Origin: Saccharomycopsis malanga | Taxonomy: Eukaryota > Ascomycota > Saccharomycetes > Ascoideales > Saccharomycopsidaceae | NCBI GenBank assembly: GCA_004014935.1 | Contig: CP025322.1 | Coordinates: 2,976,001-3,040,000 of the forward strand | Length of the DNA: 64,000 bases | Reading direction: 5' to 3' | In this document: in pieces, positions 59,001 to 64,000 of the stretch | How positions within the stretch are numbered: the stretch's first letter is position 1 | How the letters are laid out: each line of letters begins with the position of its first letter | The notes under the pieces: generated by a model | What the model saw: the letters and a program-made list of their open reading frames with translations, nothing else | The model's database searches: none | What the model was told of the DNA's origin: nothing | Made by a program: the position numbers and the translations under genes

Positions 59001-61538
59001 TTAATGTGATATATACTGGAAAGTATAGCTTACTTCATCAAAGTTGTACTCATTTCTCAACAAATCATCGTGCACATTTTTCAATCCTTCATGGTTGATA
59101 TGATTCCAGGTGGTTTGGTCACCATAAAGCATTGCTGGGGATTTTATATGCTGATGGCCATCTTTACAACGCTTACAGTTGAAAGTGTCATGGGTATCGC
59201 ATTGTTTGTCCATGTTAAACTGAAACAACTGTTTCAAATAATCACCTGAAAAAATTCTTTCAACATCTTCCTTTTCATCAACCACACAAGACGAAAGAGA
59301 CATCTTCATGGATTGACGTTGCAAGATTTTCTCCTCAATAGTACCAGTGCTAATAAAACGATAAACAAAACAATCTTTCTTTTGTCCATCTCTCCAAACT
59401 CTTGCTAATGCTTGCTGGTCAGAGGCAGGGTTCCAATCAGGATCTAGAAGCACTAATCTGTTAGCACCAATCAAATTGATACCACAACCGCCTGCTTTGG
59501 AACTAAGCAAGAAGACAAACTCTTTCCCTTCTGGGTCATTAAAAGTATCCACCAACTTTTGTCTTTTCTTGATATTCAAAGTTCCGTCCAAGCGTAAACA
59601 GCCATAGCGACGCATTCTGCACATTTTTTCAATGAGATCCAAGGTTTGAGTGTAATTGGAAATAAGAACAATTTTGTCATTTGTTTCTCGTTCCATTTTG
59701 GCCAAGAACCGTTCCAACATGGCAAACTTGCCTGAAAACCAGGTTTGTATTTCTCTGTTTCTTCCACCCGAATGGAGTGGATTGGTGTAATCATCAGGGA
59801 TGAATTGCTCGCTGCCTTCAATATCGTCAGGCAAATTGAGCAAGTTTGGATGATTACATAGTTTTTTCAATAAACCAATTGCTTTCAACGGCTGGGACCC
59901 AACACCTTTGATCAAACGGCGAATTTCTGGCGACGTGACGAAATGGTTGTATATCGCTTTTTGCATAGGCGTCAAGTTACAGAAAATAACATGTTCATAC
60001 TTAACCGGCAAGTATTTGGACAATATATCGTTGGTACGTCTGATAATGAATTTCGAAACAAGCTCGGAAAGATTTGCAAGTTTCTGGTCGCCTTTTTCTT
60101 TCTCTGAATCAGTGGCGTTAGCATCTCTTCCTCTAAGAATAGGGATTTCAAAGTTTTTTCTAAACTCGTTGCGGGAGCCTAACAAGCCTGGGTTGGCAAA
60201 AGATAAAAGAGAAAAGTATTCAGACAAGTCGTTCTGGATGGGAGTGCCTGATAAGATGACTCTTCTTTCACATTTGATGGAGTCAAGGGCAGTGAATGTC
60301 AAGGAATCGCCGTTTTTAAGTCTGTGGCCTTCATCAGCCAATATAAGACCAACTTCGGTGTTCTTCAAACGATCAACGTTTCTCCGAAGAGTTTCGTAGG
60401 AAATGATAAGCACAGGTCTAACAATGTTTCTTCCTTGGGCCAAAGACCACTGCAGTATGGCTTCTCCGATAGAAGACCCTTTGGTGCTTTTGCCATCTAT
60501 GGGCAATGGTGTGATGGTGCCTTCGCCAAGCCATTTAACAATCTCATTTGCCCAGTTGGAAACTAACGACGAGGGACAAACAACAATTGCTTTATCAATA
60601 GTGCGTTTGCCACGAGGCCCTTGTCTTAACAAAGTCCACATCAAGGCTATACATTGCAACGTCTTGCCTAAGCCCATCTCATCGGCCATGATACAGCCCT
60701 TTGCCCTGTAGTCGATTAAACCAGCAGTGCAGCGATACAAGAACTTCACACCCTCAATCTGATGCGGTCTGAGAATCTTGCTGAGCTTTGGATCTACAAT
60801 AACAGGAACATCAGGCGCATTCTTGACCCGGTCCTCGGGGTTTTTCTCTATACCCAAAATCTCGGCTAGACTTTTATGAGGTCTTTTTCTCGTCTTTGGT
60901 GGCGTTTGTGACAACAGTGTCTGAGTTGAGTCGCTTGACACCAGTAAAGGAGAAGACGCTACTGAAGAGTTTGCTGAAGGCGTCAAGGGCAGTTCTTCTG
61001 GTGGTTTTGGAAAAACATCTACAGTGGGATCATACAAAACAATAGCCAACTTGTCGGTAGGATCGTGAAGCGGTCTAGGAAGTAATATAGGCTTTCTACG
61101 TGTTCCCAAAGGAGCAGGCGGCCCGCTAAGTGCAAACTCTTCAACCTTGGCTTTATCTGCAAACGGTACTACAAACTTCTTCCTAAATAGAATATCACTG
61201 TTGCTATTCAAAAAGCGCCTTGGCAATAAAGCACCCTTCTTCTTCATACCATAAGAATTGATTACTTCGCCGTTGGCGTCAACCTGTAAATATCCCAGTT
61301 CGTCTTCCCCACTAATATCAATCACCCCCTCCATTCCAGCATAGCTCACATTGGCTTTTGCTCTCCGAGAATGTCTGCCACCGTCTAATATACCATCAGC
61401 ACTTCTGCTTTTGATGGGCACCTTGAACGGCCTGGAAAGCACACTGAGTGCTACAGCGCTATCCCCAAACTTCGGTCTCTTGTGCGGATTGATACCAGCA
61501 CCTGTGCCATTATTAGGCTTCGTCTTGATCCTCGCCAT
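59001..61538 (-). CDS. RAD54: Rad54 recombination translocase (Swi2/Snf2 family)
   Basis: An 845-residue protein starting MARIKTKPNNGTGAGINPHK (ATG 61538; the upstream frame has only a GTG). N-terminal Rad51-binding region, then ILRPHQIEGVKFLYRC and the helicase motifs: CIMADEMGLGKTLQCIALMW (Walker A, 286-293), VVCPSSLVSNWANEIVKWLG, ILADEGHRLKNGDSLTFTAL, VILSGTPIQNDLSEYFSLLS, RLDGTLNIKKRQKLVDTFND, LLSSKAGGCGINLIGANRL, DQQALARVWRDGQKKDCFVY. Match to S. cerevisiae Rad54 (898) is very strong; the N-terminus is shorter. It remodels DNA and chromatin with Rad51 during strand invasion in homologous recombination. Confidence 0.97.
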   Translation of the reverse strand: MARIKTKPNNGTGAGINPHKRPKFGDSAVALSVLSRPFKVPIKSRSADGILDGGRHSRRAKANVSYAGMEGVIDISGEDELGYLQVDANGEVINSYGMKKKGALLPRRFLNSNSDILFRKKFVVPFADKAKVEEFALSGPPAPLGTRRKPILLPRPLHDPTDKLAIVLYDPTVDVFPKPPEELPLTPSANSSVASSPLLVSSDSTQTLLSQTPPKTRKRPHKSLAEILGIEKNPEDRVKNAPDVPVIVDPKLSKILRPHQIEGVKFLYRCTAGLIDYRAKGCIMADEMGLGKTLQCIALMWTLLRQGPRGKRTIDKAIVVCPSSLVSNWANEIVKWLGEGTITPLPIDGKSTKGSSIGEAILQWSLAQGRNIVRPVLIISYETLRRNVDRLKNTEVGLILADEGHRLKNGDSLTFTALDSIKCERRVILSGTPIQNDLSEYFSLLSFANPGLLGSRNEFRKNFEIPILRGRDANATDSEKEKGDQKLANLSELVSKFIIRRTNDILSKYLPVKYEHVIFCNLTPMQKAIYNHFVTSPEIRRLIKGVGSQPLKAIGLLKKLCNHPNLLNLPDDIEGSEQFIPDDYTNPLHSGGRNREIQTWFSGKFAMLERFLAKMERETNDKIVLISNYTQTLDLIEKMCRMRRYGCLRLDGTLNIKKRQKLVDTFNDPEGKEFVFLLSSKAGGCGINLIGANRLVLLDPDWNPASDQQALARVWRDGQKKDCFVYRFISTGTIEEKILQRQSMKMSLSSCVVDEKEDVERIFSGDYLKQLFQFNMDKQCDTHDTFNCKRCKDGHQHIKSPAMLYGDQTTWNHINHEGLKNVHDDLLRNEYNFDEVSYTFQYISH

Positions 61539-62498
61539 AGCCTGGTTTAGCAAAGTCTTAAACACGGTGGCGCGTATCTTCTCCTACTTAACCTTACTAT
61601 TGATCTATTTACTTTTCACTTGAATGCTCATCGCATAGAGTCAAATAAAAAAGAACGCGCCTGTTCAGTGTGATTGATACATACCAATGCATATTGGTGC
61701 ATACTGGCGCATAACATTTAGTCTAAATTAGAGTGATTTTGGGAGTAATTGACTGATTGTTTAGTATCAGGCGCAAAGAATATTTCGAAAAAGTGCAAGG
61801 TTGTGTTGGTATGGAGTGTGGTAAGTTAAAAATTGGAGGAAGTCATTGCTAGGATGATTATGTAAAAAGAAGCAAGAAGAAATGTGTTTTGTAAGCTTAT
61901 TCAAGATATAGTTATGTTTCTGTTCGTTTAAATGTATTGTTTAATTTAGCATTGTCATTTAACCCTTTCGGGATACAATCAATTTGAAATGTTTAATCGT
62001 CTTCAATCTAAAGGCGCGCTAAGTACGTCTCAAACCAATCCAAGCGTAAATTTGTTCTATGTATACCAAGTCTTTTGTAGGCTTTTACCATCAATTAGAC
62101 TTGTATAGTGCCAGACTATATTAACTTCAAACGTCGCGTGCAGATTTTCCATATGCAGATGTTCCAGTAATATGGGGAAATTCCATATTGAAAAAACACC
62201 ATTAATCAGACGAATCTCATAAAAAAAGGTTCAAATTGTATCACCATAAGTGAAGCGACACCAAGTTGAAGTAATTTAATCATGAATACACGTTGATACT
62301 GTCTCGGCAAAGAGCCAAACGTCCATAAGAGTGTATATATTGTACTGTCTTGCCATGACAAATGTCGGCAATGATCCATAGAAACGTAGTGTTTTGTTGG
62401 TAGGAGCACTTTTAGGGTCTTTCTATAATACTGCAACTGCACATCACTCACCACTTGTATTATAGACACTTTGAAGACAAGACGAGCCTGAAAATCTA
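61539..62498. other. Divergent promoter region of RAD54 and the chitinase gene
   Basis: 960 bp. GC-richer next to RAD54 (AGAACGCGCC near 61655; ATACTGGCGC near 61705), AT-rich towards the chitinase gene. No gene recognised. Confidence 0.5.
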
Positions 62499-63473
62499 AT
62501 GAGGCTTTATACTACATTTCTATGTATAGCTCTATGGCTACATCAAGTGATAGCGGCATACGATGCAAATGCTAAGAACAATATTGCTCTTTATTGGGGC
62601 CAAGGTGCTTATCAGGAGAGTTTAGGGTACTATTGTAAAAAAGGAGATGTCGATATAGTACTTCTTTCGTTCATAAATCGTTTGAGTAGTACGTCTGTTG
62701 GGTACAACTTTGGAAATGCCTGCTGGGGCAAAGAATGTCCTATAATTGCTGCTGACATCAAGGAATGCCAGCTGTTGGGTATAAAAGTTCTTGTTTCCAT
62801 TGGAGGTGACAGAAGAATGGGAGATTTTGGCTTGAAATCAGACTCTGATGGCGAAAAAGCAGCCCAGCTTTTATATGACATGTTCAATCCTAATGGATCT
62901 CCTAAAGTTACAAAAGTGTTTGGTGATGTGGAAATTGACGGGTTTGATTTGGATGTTGAGAACCATAATCAAAAAGGTCAGATTGCCATGTTCAAGAAAC
63001 TCAGATCGCTTTGGACAAGCAAGAAACTACTTTTGACTGCTTGTCCACAATGCACCTATCCTGATCCTAACGTGTTTGATGTAATGTCTAGTGAGGAGGT
63101 GGACTTGGACATTGCTTTCTTACAATTTTACAGTAATAGTAGATGTAGTATGATATACAGCACTTTTTCGGACTCCTGGAAAACATGGTCCAACTTCTTC
63201 GAGAAGGTGACCAAAGCAAAGAATTTGAAAATGTATATCACTTTGCAAGCAGATGGATCAAACAAATGGCATACAAACCTTACCTATTTAAACCAGCAAG
63301 TGGGGACCAAGAAACAGGCAGGTTTCTTCGGTGGGTTTGCTGCCTGGGATGCAAAGGTAGGTTTTGGAACTGAGGACTCCACCTTGGGAACTAAACACAA
63401 TTATATCCAAGGATTGAAATACATTGCCAGTGGTGTCTACGACAATAAGATAAGAAAAAGAGATGAATTGTGA
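62499..63473 (+). CDS. Short secreted GH18 chitinase ending in RDEL
   Basis: A 324-residue protein with a signal peptide (1-20, MRLYTTFLCIALWLHQVIAA) and a class III-type GH18 domain: NIALYWGQGAYQESLGYYC, IKVLVSIGGD (95-104) and the catalytic DGFDLDVE (147-154), in which Glu154 is the acid and all three Asp are present. TACPQCTYPDP and FLQFYSNSRCS fit yeast Cts1-like chitinases, which hydrolyse septum or cell-wall chitin. It lacks the Ser/Thr linker and chitin-binding domain of Cts1 (562 residues). The C-terminus is NKIRKRDEL: RDEL resembles an ER retrieval signal, but KR could be a Kex2 site. Codon 92 is CTG where Cts1 has Ser (CQSLGKKVLLSLGG). Confidence 0.92.
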   Translation: MRLYTTFLCIALWLHQVIAAYDANAKNNIALYWGQGAYQESLGYYCKKGDVDIVLLSFINRLSSTSVGYNFGNACWGKECPIIAADIKECQLLGIKVLVSIGGDRRMGDFGLKSDSDGEKAAQLLYDMFNPNGSPKVTKVFGDVEIDGFDLDVENHNQKGQIAMFKKLRSLWTSKKLLLTACPQCTYPDPNVFDVMSSEEVDLDIAFLQFYSNSRCSMIYSTFSDSWKTWSNFFEKVTKAKNLKMYITLQADGSNKWHTNLTYLNQQVGTKKQAGFFGGFAAWDAKVGFGTEDSTLGTKHNYIQGLKYIASGVYDNKIRKRDEL

Positions 63474-63619
63474 GAATTGTTTTATGATTTAAAACAACAA
63501 TGGATGTTGATATACTTTGATTTGATTTTCTTCTTTGTTCAATCTGTAATAATTTGAACTCAACGCTAATTATTAATACATTTTAGACATTTCCATCTTT
63601 TCAATCCGTATTTATAGCC

Positions 63620-64000
63620 GCTGGGCCTGATGGCCCAGTGGGTGGTGTTTTCAGAGAAGAGAAAAGACCTGGCAGAATATTTCAGTGAATAATACTCTCT
63701 AATAGGCTCACAGGTTCGATTTCCAAGACGAACACTTTCTACGATGCTGAGCAGGCAAGTGTAACTGTCTGAAACACGACTTAGACCCATATGTAGGGCT
63801 TCCTTTCAACCAACTGGCTGAGAAGATTATGATAACAAGACATGATTGGGTTTTACCAAGTCCCTTTAGACATGGCGCGTATATACGAAACTGCTATGTA
63901 CTGGGCTTGAAGTATAAAAAATTATTAATTAATTCGTATTTATAACAAAACTGATATTTACTGGGCTTGAAATATAAGATATTATTATAACTCATTCATA
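63620..64000 (+). mobile_element. S-family (SINE-like) element, copy S7, best-preserved head
   Basis: On the plus strand TGGCCCAGTGG (63631-63641) matches the A-box consensus and GGTTCGATTTCC (63713-63724) matches the B-box with one extra T. A second A-box-like stretch, ATATTTCAGTGAATAATAC, lies at 63677-63695. The body has GAGAAGATTATGATAACA, TTTTACCAAGTCCCTTTAGA and the 3' signature TACTGGGCTTGAAGTATAA at about 63899, followed by ATTATTAATTAATT. A second 3' signature, TACTGGGCTTGAAATATAAG plus ATTATTAT, follows at 63959, so the end is partly duplicated. The window ends there. Confidence 0.75.

Noticed and set aside
63631-63724. A functional tRNA gene at the A/B boxes
   Set aside because: No acceptor or T-stem pairing could be drawn, the boxes are 72 bp apart without a plausible anticodon loop, and other copies show that this is a repeat head.

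Overview
The window is nuclear DNA of a budding yeast of the CUG-Ser clade (Candida/Debaryomyces-type). Genes are compact, mostly intronless and close to Saccharomyces counterparts in content and length. Leucine CTG codons are almost absent from well-expressed genes. At three sites that I can align from memory with S. cerevisiae (TFB1, the KRE2/KTR-family mannosyltransferase and a GH18 chitinase) CTG stands where homologues have serine, so proteins should be read with CTG as Ser. No single species is identifiable.

Layout. 1-12.6 kb: end of an OPT peptide transporter, DGK1, RPL20, LHS1, MUD2, a 7-bp satellite and NOP58. 13-21.3 kb: a Sin3-binding STB2/STB6-like protein, an unknown disordered protein and the V-ATPase subunit VPH1. 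21.3-23.7 kb: a repeat cluster. 23.7-31 kb: BUB2, a KRE2-type mannosyltransferase, PFA4, a NECAP-like protein and VMA22. 31-32.5 kb: a second repeat cluster. 33-45.6 kb: SSZ1, TFB1, DTD1, BFR2, SLI15 and a large CRIB protein. 45.6-48.4 kb: the longest gene-free stretch. 48.4-63.5 kb: two unknown genes, a small CYSTM gene, a third copy of the 1-kb repeat, HAT1, LST8, a MYND-SET protein, RAD54 and a short secreted chitinase. The window ends in another repeat.

Introns. Five genes have 5' or 3' exons that simple reading frames miss: RPL20 (start codon split by an intron), VPH1, PFA4, DTD1 (two introns) and the MYND-SET gene. A sixth, the CYSTM gene, is visible only after splicing. Most introns are 54-107 nt, start GTATGT, GTAAGT or GTAGGT, and carry TACTAAC a few bases before the acceptor AG.

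Repeats. Two dispersed families have tRNA-like (RNA polymerase III A/B-box) heads. Family S is about 200-330 bp with an (ATT)n 3' tail, like a SINE. Family R is about 1.05 kb and has three copies. They lie next to each other in two places. This is the most novel feature of the window.

Themes. Several genes act together in known complexes or pathways: VPH1 with its assembly factor VMA22; NOP58, BFR2, RPL20 and SSZ1 in ribosome production and nascent-chain folding; SLI15 and BUB2 in chromosome segregation and mitotic exit; RAD54, HAT1 and TFB1 in DNA and chromatin work. Nothing suggests an operon or recent acquisition.
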